NCBI GenBank assembly: GCA_015487455.1
Contig: WFPR01000104.1
Location: 1-7,167, forward strand
DNA from: Candidatus Bipolaricaulota bacterium
GTDB taxonomy: Bacteria > Bipolaricaulota > Bipolaricaulia > RBG-16-55-9
DNA length: 7,167 nt
Direction of reading: 5' to 3'
Every line of letters starts with the position of its first letter. Positions within the stretch are counted from its first letter, which is position 1. The notes beneath the pieces were generated by a model. The model saw only the letters and a program-made list of their open reading frames with translations. It did not search any database and was not told where the DNA came from. A program made the translations under genes and the position numbers. Shown here one piece after another: positions 1-5,665 of the stretch.

Positions 1-608
1 CCTTCAACCATCGCATCCAAAAGTTCGCGCCCGATGGGACGTTTTTGAAGAGCTGGGGGAAGTACGGCAAAGGAGAGCGACAGTTTATCGAGCCGTCGGC
101 TGTCGCGGCCGATCCGAAGCGAAACGTCATTTACGTGGCCGATACGGGGAATCACCGCATCAAGAAGTTCGATTCCGAGGGAAACCTCCTGGGGATGTGG
201 GGCGAGTACGGGAGCCTGCCGGGCAAGTTTAAATATCCAAGAGGCCTTGCTGTGAGCCAAGAGGGTGACGTTTATGTGGTCGATGGGGACAACCATCGGG
301 TGCAGAAGTTCGACGCCGATGGAAACTTCTCCGCGGAGTGGGGCTCCGAGGGGGAGACGACCCGCCAGTTCCGCGGGCCGTGGGGTGTAGCCGTCGACTA
401 TGAAGGAAACGTCTACGTCGCTGACACGGGCAACCACCGGATTCAGAAGTTCAGCTCGTTTGGGGAGTTTCTCGTCGCTTGGGGGACACGAGGCAACGCG
501 CCGGGGGAGTTCCTGCACCCCATTGGGGTGGCCGTCGACGAGCGCGGCTTCCTGTACGTGACCGACACAGGCAACCACCGCGTGCAAAAGTTTTGGCTGA
601 ATAAGTGA
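1..608 (+). CDS. NHL-repeat beta-propeller protein, 5' partial
   Basis: The reading frame is open from the left edge (first full codon at base 3, reading FNHRIQKF) to the TGA at 606-608, so the true start lies upstream. The TTG at 45 lies inside a repeat and is not the start. The visible ~201 residues consist almost entirely of NHL repeats of 47-48 residues with the pattern 'G.F..P.GVAVD..G.VYVADTGNHR(I/V)QKF...G.F...WG'. The NHR core appears five times, giving four complete blades and a partial first. NHL repeats fold as six-bladed propellers used for protein or ligand binding and sometimes as extracytoplasmic enzyme scaffolds; no catalytic residue is recognisable here. The protein ends directly after a QKF motif with only WLNK, so the propeller closes at the C-terminus. 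The next propeller gene starts 40 nt downstream on the same strand, suggesting co-transcription. Localisation cannot be told without the N-terminus. Confidence 0.9.
   Translation, partial: FNHRIQKFAPDGTFLKSWGKYGKGERQFIEPSAVAADPKRNVIYVADTGNHRIKKFDSEGNLLGMWGEYGSLPGKFKYPRGLAVSQEGDVYVVDGDNHRVQKFDADGNFSAEWGSEGETTRQFRGPWGVAVDYEGNVYVADTGNHRIQKFSSFGEFLVAWGTRGNAPGEFLHPIGVAVDERGFLYVTDTGNHRVQKFWLNK
6..593 (+). repeat. Tandem NHL coding repeats
   Basis: The codons for the N-H-R-(I/V)-(Q/K)-K-F motif begin at 6, 150, 291, 432 and 573. The period is therefore 144, 141, 141 and 141 bp (48 or 47 codons). The copies are diverged at DNA level, so this is a protein-domain repeat and not a recent DNA duplication. 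Confidence 0.85.
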
Positions 609-636
609 GCGCTTGACATCCAAAATGCATACAGCC

Positions 637-644
637 AAAGGAGG
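637..644 (+). promoter_or_regulatory. Shine-Dalgarno site deciding the start at 649
   Basis: AAAGGAGG lies 4 nt before the ATG at 649. This is a near-perfect anti-16S match. It selects the ATG at 649 over the in-frame TTG at 613 and ATG at 625, neither of which has an SD. Confidence 0.85.
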
Positions 645-648
645 CAAC

Positions 649-1635
649 ATGAGGGCTCAAGGGGACGTGAGCCTATATCAGCCGCCGATCGTCTGGATCC
701 TGCTGCTGTTGGCCGCCGTCGTTGGCACAGCTTGCTTTATGGGAGTTAATGTTCCTTTCTTTTGTCCAAGAGTCACGCCTTCACCACCCCCGCCTCCTCC
801 GCCCAAATGGAACATGGAGCCGAGCTGGTCCCCGGACGGCACACGTATTGCCTTTGCCTCCAACCGTGACGGGAACTGGGAGCTTTACTTGGTGAACGTT
901 GAAACGCTGGAGGAGAGCCGTATCACCAGTAACGAGGCTGAGGATCGCCGCCCCTCTTGGACACCCGGCGGTGATCAGCTGGCCTTCGTCTCCGACCGCG
1001 ATGGACAGACGTGCTTGGATATTTACATCATCCATCCAGAGACAAAGAAGGTCACACGGGTGACCTTCCGGCCCCAAGGTTGCGACAACAACCCCTCTTG
1101 GACGCCTACCACCATCCCCGGTGAGATCAGCAAGACCATCGTCTTTGACTCCGATCGCGACGACGGAAAGGGTGAGATTTACCGACTCAATACGGACACC
1201 TTCGCGGTTACCCGGGTCACCTTCCGCGAAGCTCGTAGTGACCTTAACCCAACGATCTCACCAGATGGTTCCCGCATTGCGTTCCAGTCGTTCGTCAATG
1301 GCAATTGGGAAATCTTCGTCATGGACGCCGACGGACGCAACATCAAGCAACTCACGTTCAACCCTGCCGATGACATTCAGCCCGTGTGGTCCCCAGATGG
1401 TCAGCGGATCGCATTCGCGACCAACCGCGACGGGAACTGGGAAATTTATACAATGGACGTGGATGGTGGCAACGTGAAGAACCTCACTAACAGCGGAGCC
1501 GACGATCAATGGCCTACTTGGTCCCCTGATGTCGAGGAGATCGCATTCCAGAGCGACCGAACGGGTCGCTGGGAGATCTGGAAGATGAAGTCCGCCGATG
1601 GCACAGAGCAAAAGCAGCTTACAGGGCTGGAGTAA
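649..1635 (+). CDS. TolB/PD40-type six-bladed beta-propeller, exported or membrane-anchored
   Basis: The protein has 328 residues from the SD-supported ATG. Residues ~14-31 (IVWILLLLAAVVGTACF) form a hydrophobic segment. It ends in Cys29, but the -3 position is Gly, so a lipobox is only weakly supported; a signal anchor is equally possible. A proline-rich linker follows (TPSPPPPPPP, ~43-52). Then come six PD40/WD40-like blades, each with 'P.WSPDG..IAF.S(N/D)RDGNWEIY.....G...(R/Q)LT'. Clear copies start near residues 59, 104, 146, 203, 246 and 290. This is the TolB C-terminal propeller architecture, but without the TolB N-terminal domain, so it should not be named tolB. Such domains usually bind proteins in the periplasm or outside the cell. 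Blade 3 is irregular (WTPTTIPGEISKTIVF), with an insertion. The gene follows the NHL propeller by 40 nt, so the pair may form one surface-associated unit. No enzymatic role is visible. Confidence 0.88.
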   Translation: MRAQGDVSLYQPPIVWILLLLAAVVGTACFMGVNVPFFCPRVTPSPPPPPPPKWNMEPSWSPDGTRIAFASNRDGNWELYLVNVETLEESRITSNEAEDRRPSWTPGGDQLAFVSDRDGQTCLDIYIIHPETKKVTRVTFRPQGCDNNPSWTPTTIPGEISKTIVFDSDRDDGKGEIYRLNTDTFAVTRVTFREARSDLNPTISPDGSRIAFQSFVNGNWEIFVMDADGRNIKQLTFNPADDIQPVWSPDGQRIAFATNRDGNWEIYTMDVDGGNVKNLTNSGADDQWPTWSPDVEEIAFQSDRTGRWEIWKMKSADGTEQKQLTGLE

Positions 1636-1679
1636 TCATCCAACCCCAAGGCTAGCAGGCAAACCACGAGCAAAATACG

Positions 1680-2807
1680 CTAAGCGATCAACCCCCGCCC
1701 CTCCAGCAGCTTCAGGGCCTCCTCGAACTCGAGGTCCTCAGGGGGCAGTCGCAGGTCGGGCTCGCTCTTCTGGAGGGCGCTCCGCGGCACGTCCCGCCCG
1801 ACGAGCTTGCCCCGCTCGCGGATGAGCTTGAAGATCTCGCCGTAGAGGGCGTCGAAGCGCTCGCGGGTGAGCTTCCCCTCGGCGTTGAGGCGGGTCAGTT
1901 CCTCGTCGATCTCGTTGAGCTTTCGCACGATCTCGTCCTTCTCCTCGGCCGGGAAGGCCCAGGTCCCGCCGCCCGAGATCGCGACCGTGAACAGCTCGAG
2001 CTCCGCCGTCGCCGGGCCGAGGGCCCCCGGCTTGACTTCACCCTCCCCCAGCAGCTCCAGGTCCAGCTCGCGCAGCGCCCTTTCGGCCTTAAGCGTCAAC
2101 TCGTCCTCGAGCTCAAGCTCGAGCTTGAGGGCCTCCTCGCCCCCCAGCGCCGTCTCGGCCGCGGCCGCGGCCGTGGCCTCCAGCGCCATCTCCGTGGACG
2201 CCTCGGCGCGGGCCTTGAGCTGCCGCACCTTCTCCTCGACGCGCTTGAGCGTGAGGTCCACGTCGCCGAAGTCGCCCTCCAAGGCCGCCAGCGCGCCCGT
2301 GATCCGCTCCTCCGCCCGCGCCAGGCGGAACTCGCTCTTGAGCTCCTCCTTGCGGTGGCGCAGCTCCTCGAGCTTGGCCATCAAGTCGATGCGCTTCTCC
2401 TTCATCGCGTTGATGCGGATCTCGGCCTTGCTCAGGCGCTCCTCGGCCTCGCGGAGCCGCTCCTCCAGGCGCGCCTTCTCCGCCAGGAGCCGCAGCGCCT
2501 CGCGGTTGTAGCGCTCGACCTGGGCCTTGTCCTTGTCCCCGGCCTCCCGCTCCAGCGTGAGCGCCTTGAGGCGGTAGAGCTTGGCCCGCTCGTGGAGCCG
2601 CTCCAGCTTCTTCTTGAGGTCGGCGATCTCGCCTCGGATGAGGTTGCGGTGGGTGATCGCGTCCCGCACGGCGCGGTCGATCCGCTTGCGCTCCTCGAGC
2701 AGCTTCTCGTAGCTGTGGTCGAGCAGCTGCTCCGGGTCCTCCCAGCGCTCCAGGGCCGCGTGGGCCTTGGCCTTCAACAGCTCGCGAAACCGGCTGAAGA
2801 TCCCCAT
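1680..2807 (-). CDS. pspA: PspA/IM30 (phage-shock protein A) family protein with long C-terminal extension
   Basis: The protein has 375 residues. It starts at the ATG at 2807-2805, preceded 5 nt upstream by GGGAGGA. The open frame continues upstream to 2930, but PspA homologues begin with exactly this type of sequence (MGIFSRFRELLKAKAHAALERWEDPEQLLD), which contains the amphipathic membrane-binding helix. Residues ~25-210 are the coiled-coil hairpin, rich in E/K/R/L heptads (e.g. LDHSYEKLLEERKRIDRAVRD, EKARLEERLREAEERL). Typical PspA is about 220 residues. Here ~150 more follow: an Ala/Glu/Leu-rich stretch, a short probably beta segment (AELELFTVAISGGGTWAF, ~268-285), and a helical hairpin at ~289-335 (EIVRKLNEIDEELTRLNAEGKLTRERFDALYGEIFKL) that resembles SHOCT-type short C-terminal domains. 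The family oligomerises on stressed inner membranes and remodels or stabilises them. No pspB, pspC or pspF is nearby. The divergent neighbour makes phospholipid, which fits a membrane role. The extension's function is unknown. Confidence 0.9.
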   Translation of the reverse strand: MGIFSRFRELLKAKAHAALERWEDPEQLLDHSYEKLLEERKRIDRAVRDAITHRNLIRGEIADLKKKLERLHERAKLYRLKALTLEREAGDKDKAQVERYNREALRLLAEKARLEERLREAEERLSKAEIRINAMKEKRIDLMAKLEELRHRKEELKSEFRLARAEERITGALAALEGDFGDVDLTLKRVEEKVRQLKARAEASTEMALEATAAAAAETALGGEEALKLELELEDELTLKAERALRELDLELLGEGEVKPGALGPATAELELFTVAISGGGTWAFPAEEKDEIVRKLNEIDEELTRLNAEGKLTRERFDALYGEIFKLIRERGKLVGRDVPRSALQKSEPDLRLPPEDLEFEEALKLLEGRGLIA

Positions 2808-2812
2808 GGCCG

Positions 2813-2848
2813 TCCTCCCTTCTCCTCCTTCCTCCTTCCCTCCCTCCT
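2813..2848 (-). promoter_or_regulatory. 36-nt purine-only leader tract with pspA SD site
   Basis: On the + strand all 36 bases are C or T, so the pspA mRNA leader is pure A/G here. It contains nine runs of GG or GGG. The proximal GGGAGGA (2819-2813) is the likely SD, 5 nt before the ATG. AAGGAGGAG (2830-2822) is a second SD-like copy further out. In translation this tract only yields an E/G/K-rich peptide, which supports it being leader and not coding. Confidence 0.6.
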
Positions 2849-2924
2849 GTGCTGTGTGCGCCCCGTCGGTCCGGGCTCGCTCCCGGCTCGGCCCTGTGAG
2901 GAGGCTATCACAGCGGGGAGCCCG

Positions 2925-2952
2925 TTGCAAAGCCGCCCTCAGCCTGTAGAAT
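2925..2952 (+). promoter_or_regulatory. Candidate sigma70-type promoter for pgsA-like gene
   Basis: TTGCAA (2925-2930), a 16-bp spacer, then TAGAAT (2947-2952). Matches to consensus are 4/6 and 5/6. Transcription would begin near 2959, giving a ~43-nt leader. The ATG at 2951 falls inside the -10 box, which argues for translation starting at 3002. TTGCAA is its own reverse complement, so it could also serve as a -35 on the pspA side, but only a poor -10 (GATAGC region near 2905) is seen there. Confidence 0.55.
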
Positions 2953-3001
2953 GGCCGGGGCCGACGGCGACCGACGGCCCGAGGAGGGGGCCATAGGACC
3001 C

Positions 3002-3562
3002 ATGATCTGGAACCTCCCCAACGCGATCACGCTCTCGCGCATCTTCCTGATGCCGCTGTTCTTGTTCTTCCTGATGTCGGGCTGGGTGCCCTACGGCGAG
3101 CTGGTGGCGCTGGGCGTCTTCGTCTTCGCGGCGCTCACCGACGCCGCGGACGGCTGGGTCGCCCGGCGACGGAATCAGATCACGGACTTCGGGAAGTTCG
3201 CCGACCCCGTGGCCGACAAGCTCCTGGTGATGGCCGCGCTGCTGGCGTTCGTGGGGCTGGGCGAGCTGTGGGCCGTCTGGGCCGTGATCCTGCTGAGCCG
3301 CGAGATCCTCGTGATGGGGTTGCGTCTCTGGGCGATCGCCCAGGGCGTCGTGATCGCGGCCAGCCCCCTGGCGAAGCTCAAGACGCTCTCGCACATCGCC
3401 TTGGTGATCGTGCTGCTGGGCCAGCACTACTGGGGCTGGGGCGCCGTGGGGGTGGAGGTCAAGCGGGCGTTCGTCGGGCTGGCCGTGGCCCTCTCCCTCG
3501 CCTCGGGCTTCGAGTACTTCTACAAGGGCCGCGGGCTCTTCAAGGCGCAGCCGACGGGCTAG
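3002..3562 (+). CDS. pgsA: CDP-alcohol phosphatidyltransferase, PgsA-like
   Basis: The protein has 186 residues and is an integral inner-membrane enzyme. The probable reaction is CDP-diacylglycerol + glycerol-3-phosphate to phosphatidylglycerol phosphate + CMP, the committed step to phosphatidylglycerol and cardiolipin. The complete family signature D-x2-D-G-x2-A-R-x8-G-x3-D-x3-D is present as D47, D50, G51, A54, R55, G64, D68 and D72. These acidic residues bind the catalytic metals. The segment LLSREILVMGLRLWAIAQG (~98-115) matches the conserved R-[DE]-x5-GLR region of PgsA. Several hydrophobic helices cover the rest, and length is normal for PgsA. The start at 3002 gives MIWNLPNAITLSRIF, the usual PgsA N-terminus (NLPN.lTl.Ri). 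An SD-like GAGGAGG lies at 2981-2987, somewhat far upstream (14 nt). Other CDP-alcohol transferases (phosphatidylserine or inositol-phosphate types) are the alternative, but the pattern fits PgsA best. Divergent from pspA; convergent with the next gene, 14 bp away. Confidence 0.9.
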   Translation: MIWNLPNAITLSRIFLMPLFLFFLMSGWVPYGELVALGVFVFAALTDAADGWVARRRNQITDFGKFADPVADKLLVMAALLAFVGLGELWAVWAVILLSREILVMGLRLWAIAQGVVIAASPLAKLKTLSHIALVIVLLGQHYWGWGAVGVEVKRAFVGLAVALSLASGFEYFYKGRGLFKAQPTG

Positions 3563-3576
3563 CGCTGGGGCTGGGC

Positions 3577-3975
3577 CTAGAGCGCGCACCGCTGCGCCGC
3601 GAGCCCGTACGCGTCCACGGCGCTGTAGATGGACCAGCCGAAGTAGATCAGCGGCGACGCCAGGTACAGCACGGCGCCCAGCGGCGGGGCGACCGCGCCG
3701 AGGAAGACGGCGGCCACCAGCACCACGGTGGGGAGGGCCACGGCCACGATCAGGTGCTGCAGCCCCCGCCCGTCCTCCCCGACCATGAACTGCCCCAGCC
3801 CCGGGATCAGGAACGACGCGACCCCGAACACCAAGGGGTCGCCCTTGAGGCGGCACTTGTCGGGCTGCGCCGGGACCTGAGCGGCCGCCGATGCGTCGGC
3901 CCCCACGCCAGCGCCGATCGCGATCGAGAGCCCGACCCCGAGCCAAACGGCCACGAGGAGCGCCTTCGTCCTCAC
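3577..3975 (-). CDS. Small exported/membrane protein of unknown function with PGLGQ motif
   Basis: The protein has 132 residues. The GTG start at 3975-3973 is chosen because AAGGAGGG lies 4 nt upstream. An ATG at 4026 would extend it by 17 residues, but it overlaps the region between the predicted promoter and its start point, and it has no SD. The N-terminus (MRTKALLVAVWLGVGLSIAIGAGVGADASAAA, cut plausible after ~32) looks like a Sec signal peptide. After a short polar part with C41 come two or three hydrophobic segments. The first contains FLIPGLGQFMVGEDGRGL (~55-72), a motif seen at the start of several small TM2-like or DUF membrane proteins ('PGlGQ.y.G...kG'). The last contains YSAVDAY (~117-123), also typical of those families. 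C41 and C130 could form a disulfide. The function is not known. It is separated from the macro gene by 75 nt and has its own predicted promoter. Confidence 0.8.
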   Translation of the reverse strand: MRTKALLVAVWLGVGLSIAIGAGVGADASAAAQVPAQPDKCRLKGDPLVFGVASFLIPGLGQFMVGEDGRGLQHLIVAVALPTVVLVAAVFLGAVAPPLGAVLYLASPLIYFGWSIYSAVDAYGLAAQRCAL

Positions 3976-3979
3976 GGTG

Positions 3980-3987
3980 CCCTCCTT
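3980..3987 (-). promoter_or_regulatory. Shine-Dalgarno site deciding the GTG start at 3975
   Basis: On the minus strand AAGGAGGG is followed by CACC and then GTG. It is the only strong SD upstream of this signal-peptide-like N-terminus. Confidence 0.8.
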
Positions 3988-3999
3988 GCGAGTTGCTTG

Positions 4000-4015
4000 A
4001 AGTTGAAAAGTTGAA
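4000..4015. repeat. Tandem 8-mer in the leader of the small membrane protein gene
   Basis: AAGTTGAA occurs twice head-to-tail (4000-4007 and 4008-4015), and a related AGTTGC precedes it at 3991. It falls inside the predicted 5' leader of the 3577-3975 gene. It is AT-rich against a GC-rich background. A role in translation or regulator binding is possible but unproven. Confidence 0.5.
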
Positions 4016-4024
4016 ACTGCTCCC

Positions 4025-4054
4025 ATTGTGACGCACGGGCCGCCTCGGGGTCAA
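4025..4054 (-). promoter_or_regulatory. Candidate promoter for the small membrane protein gene
   Basis: Read on the minus strand: TTGACC (4054-4049), an 18-bp spacer, then CACAAT (4030-4025). The -35 box is a 5/6 match and overlaps the last codon and stop of the macro-domain gene. Transcription would start near 4018, leaving a ~40-nt leader before the GTG at 3975. Confidence 0.5.
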
Positions 4055-4590
4055 CCCAGCAGCTCGCGCAGGGCGCGCTCGTGCGCTTCCAGATCCTTGG
4101 GGCTGTAGAGCACCAAGCGCACCCGCTTGACGCTCTTGAGCGTCGGCGCGACCGCCTTGATGGCCCGGAGGGCGACGCGGGCGGCCTCCTCGACGGGGTA
4201 GCCGAACGCCCCCGTCGAGATCGCGGGGAACGCGATGGACGCAAGCCCGTGCTCGTCCGCGAGCTTAAGGGCGTTTTTATAACAATCGGCCAGCAGCTCG
4301 TCGGAGGGCTCGTCGAGCCCGTAGCGCGGCCCCAGCACGTGGATCACGCGCTTGTTGGGCAGCCGATACGCGCCCGTGATCACGGCCTGGCCGGGCTCGA
4401 TCGGGGCGTATCGTTTGCACTCCTCGGCCAGCTCCGGCCCCGCGGCCCGGTGGATCGCCCCGGCCACGCCGCCGCCCGGCCTAAGCTGCGCGTTCGCCGC
4501 GTTGACCACGACGTCGAAGCCCTCTTGTTGGGTGATGTCGCCCTGCACGAGCTCGAGCGTCACGCCGTCGAGCTGAACCTCCATCGCCAT
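4051..4590 (-). CDS. Macro-domain protein (ADP-ribose binding/hydrolase family)
   Basis: The protein is a stand-alone macro domain of 179 residues. Macro domains bind ADP-ribose or O-acetyl-ADP-ribose, and many remove ADP-ribose or acetyl groups. Visible motifs are VQGDIT (15-20), VVNAAN (28-33), the GGG loop with IHRAAGPEL (39-54), GxAVIT (67-72), LPNKRVIHVLGP (77-88) and FPAISTGAFGYP (121-132). These give complete coverage of the ligand pocket. In E. coli YmdB and MacroD enzymes the loop reads GGGVDGAIH, and the Asp is needed for catalysis. Here it reads GGGVAGAIH, with A43 in place of Asp. The N-terminus (MEVQLDGVTLELVQGDIT) resembles the archaeal AF1521 macro protein. Whether it is a binder or a hydrolase with a different mechanism is open. 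The start at 4590 has GGAGG 10 nt upstream; the ATG at 4584 is the alternative. It lies 20 nt downstream of the HAD gene, as the last gene of the four-gene run. Confidence 0.92.
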   Translation of the reverse strand: MAMEVQLDGVTLELVQGDITQQEGFDVVVNAANAQLRPGGGVAGAIHRAAGPELAEECKRYAPIEPGQAVITGAYRLPNKRVIHVLGPRYGLDEPSDELLADCYKNALKLADEHGLASIAFPAISTGAFGYPVEEAARVALRAIKAVAPTLKSVKRVRLVLYSPKDLEAHERALRELLG

Positions 4591-4610
4591 GGCGGGATCG
4601 CCTCCGGGCT

Positions 4611-5306
4611 TTATTGTACTTCGAGCAGGGCGTCGAGCCGCTCGGGCGTGAGCGCCCGGAGCGAGCCCACGACGAGGTCGGCCCCTTTGGCCTGGAGCGC
4701 CTCGGGCTCGGCGGTGGTCGTGACGGCCACGGCGCGCATCCCGGCCCGCTTGGCCGCCTCGACCCCCGCGGGCGCGTCCTCGATCACCGCGCAGCGCGCG
4801 GGCGGGACGCCCAGCCGCGCCGCCGCCTTCAAGAACACGTCCGGGTCGGGCTTGCCCCTCTCAACGTCCGCGCCCGTCACCCAGGCGTCGAACGCGCCCC
4901 GCAGCCCAAGCTCTTCCAAGATCATCTGGAGGTTCTCGGGCGGCGTGGACGTCCCGATCCCCAGCCGGAAGCCCCTCCGCTTGAGCGCCCTTACGAGCGC
5001 GAGCGCCCCCGGCAGGGGCTCGATCTTCCCCTTGGCGAGGCGTCGAAACAGCGCCTCCTTGCGCCGGGAGAGCCGCTCCAGCTCGCCTTGGGAGGGCGGA
5101 TGCGGGAGGAGCGTCTTTAAGATCTCTTCGTTCCGCCGTCCGAACGTCCGGCGGAACCATCGCTCATCGGGGGGCGGGAGGCTCAGCTCCCGGGCGAGGG
5201 CGCGCCACGCCTCGAGGTGGAGGCGCCCCGTGTCGACGAGCACCCCGTCCACGTCGAAGATCACGGCTTTGACGGCCCTCTCGTGGGGCGGGGGCGGCGC
5301 GCTCAT
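4611..5306 (-). CDS. HAD-superfamily subfamily IA hydrolase, beta-phosphoglucomutase-like
   Basis: The protein is a cytoplasmic HAD phosphotransferase of 231 residues. Motif I is VIFDVDGVLVDT (15-26), with nucleophile D18 and acid/base D20. Motif II is IGTST (117-121). Motif III is GKPDPDVF with K152. Motif IV is VIEDAPAGVEAA with E176-D177. A helical C1 cap occupies ~30-95. The segment DGVLVDTGRLHLEAWRALARE closely follows beta-phosphoglucomutase (DGVxxDTxxxHxxAW), including the His (H30) that helps couple cap closure to catalysis. Mutase activity on beta-glucose-1-phosphate or sugar-phosphate phosphatase activity are both possible; the substrate cannot be read from sequence. The start codon overlaps the stop of the upstream AhpD-like gene (ATGA, 5306-5303), and GGAGG sits 4 nt before the ATG, indicating translational coupling. 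Confidence 0.9.
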   Translation of the reverse strand: MSAPPPPHERAVKAVIFDVDGVLVDTGRLHLEAWRALARELSLPPPDERWFRRTFGRRNEEILKTLLPHPPSQGELERLSRRKEALFRRLAKGKIEPLPGALALVRALKRRGFRLGIGTSTPPENLQMILEELGLRGAFDAWVTGADVERGKPDPDVFLKAAARLGVPPARCAVIEDAPAGVEAAKRAGMRAVAVTTTAEPEALQAKGADLVVGSLRALTPERLDALLEVQ

Positions 5307-5665
5307 CGTGCCTCCGCCTCAGCCCGCAGCGCCTCGAGCGTCTCGACGGCCCTCCGTAGGTGCGGGATCACGATCGAGCCGCCCACGACCAGCGCGACCG
5401 TGAACGCCTCGAACAGCTCCTCGTCCGTCGCGCCGTGCTTAATGCACTGATCCAAATGGTACGTGATGCAGTCGTCACAGCGGAGCACCATCGAGGCCAC
5501 CAGCCCCATCAGCTCCTTCGTCTTGGCGGGCAGCGCCCCGTCCCGATAGGCCTGGGCGTCGAGGCTGAAGAAGCGCTTAATCTGCAGGTTCCCCTTCTGC
5601 AAGATGAGCGCGTTCATCCGCTGGCGATACTCGTGGAACGCCCTCAGCTTGTCGCCTTGGCTCAT
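5303..5665 (-). CDS. AhpD-like carboxymuconolactone decarboxylase family protein
   Basis: The protein has 120 residues, the usual length of single-domain CMD proteins. It contains the full AhpD catalytic pattern E-x11-C-x2-C-x3-H: E51, C63, C66 and H70, in ELMGLVASMVLRCDDCITYH. AhpD-type proteins use this CxxC thiol pair for peroxide reduction or disulfide chemistry. Another Cys (C74) and the family's HGATDEEL segment (78-85) follow. True gamma-carboxymuconolactone decarboxylases lack the CxxC, so a thiol-redox role is more likely than aromatic degradation. The ATG at 5665 overlaps the stop of the upstream metallo-hydrolase by ATGA, with AGGAGG 9 nt upstream. The same open frame runs on upstream to 6451, but that part is an out-of-frame reading of the metallo-hydrolase. 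The 3' end again overlaps the HAD start by ATGA. Confidence 0.9.
   Translation of the reverse strand: MSQGDKLRAFHEYRQRMNALILQKGNLQIKRFFSLDAQAYRDGALPAKTKELMGLVASMVLRCDDCITYHLDQCIKHGATDEELFEAFTVALVVGGSIVIPHLRRAVETLEALRAEAEAR

Noticed and set aside
613..618. Perfect -35 hexamer TTGACA between the two propeller genes
   Set aside because: No -10-like hexamer is found 15-19 bp downstream; the genes are probably co-transcribed.
1636..1679. Terminator between the convergent PD40 and pspA genes
   Set aside because: No clear hairpin or T-run in the 44 bp.
2915..2929. Possible sigma54 site (GG-N10-GC ending in TTGCA), expected for psp genes in enterobacteria
   Set aside because: It points towards pgsA and not pspA, and the -24 half matches the consensus only at GG; on the pspA strand the spacing fails.
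2808..2930. N-terminal extension of PspA from the ATG at 2930
   Set aside because: It would translate the purine tract and place 41 E/G/R-rich residues before the conserved MGIFSRF start, and a good SD precedes the ATG at 2807.
3563..3590. Possible bidirectional terminator between the convergent pgsA-like and small membrane protein genes
   Set aside because: Only a 5-bp GCGCT/AGCGC pairing with a long loop and no T-run; not convincing.
2939..4054. Long minus-strand open frame (371 codons) opposite the pgsA-like gene
   Set aside because: Its translation is low-complexity R/G/A/H-rich and it covers two well-supported genes; it is a by-product of high GC content.
4613..4618. TACAAT on the minus strand as a possible internal promoter for the macro gene
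   Set aside because: It is made by the last codons and stop of the HAD gene, and no -35 element is found at 16-18 bp.
4081..5403. Long plus-strand open frame (440 codons) opposite the macro and HAD genes
   Set aside because: Arg/Ser/Ala-rich translation with no domain, antisense to two genes with complete catalytic motifs.
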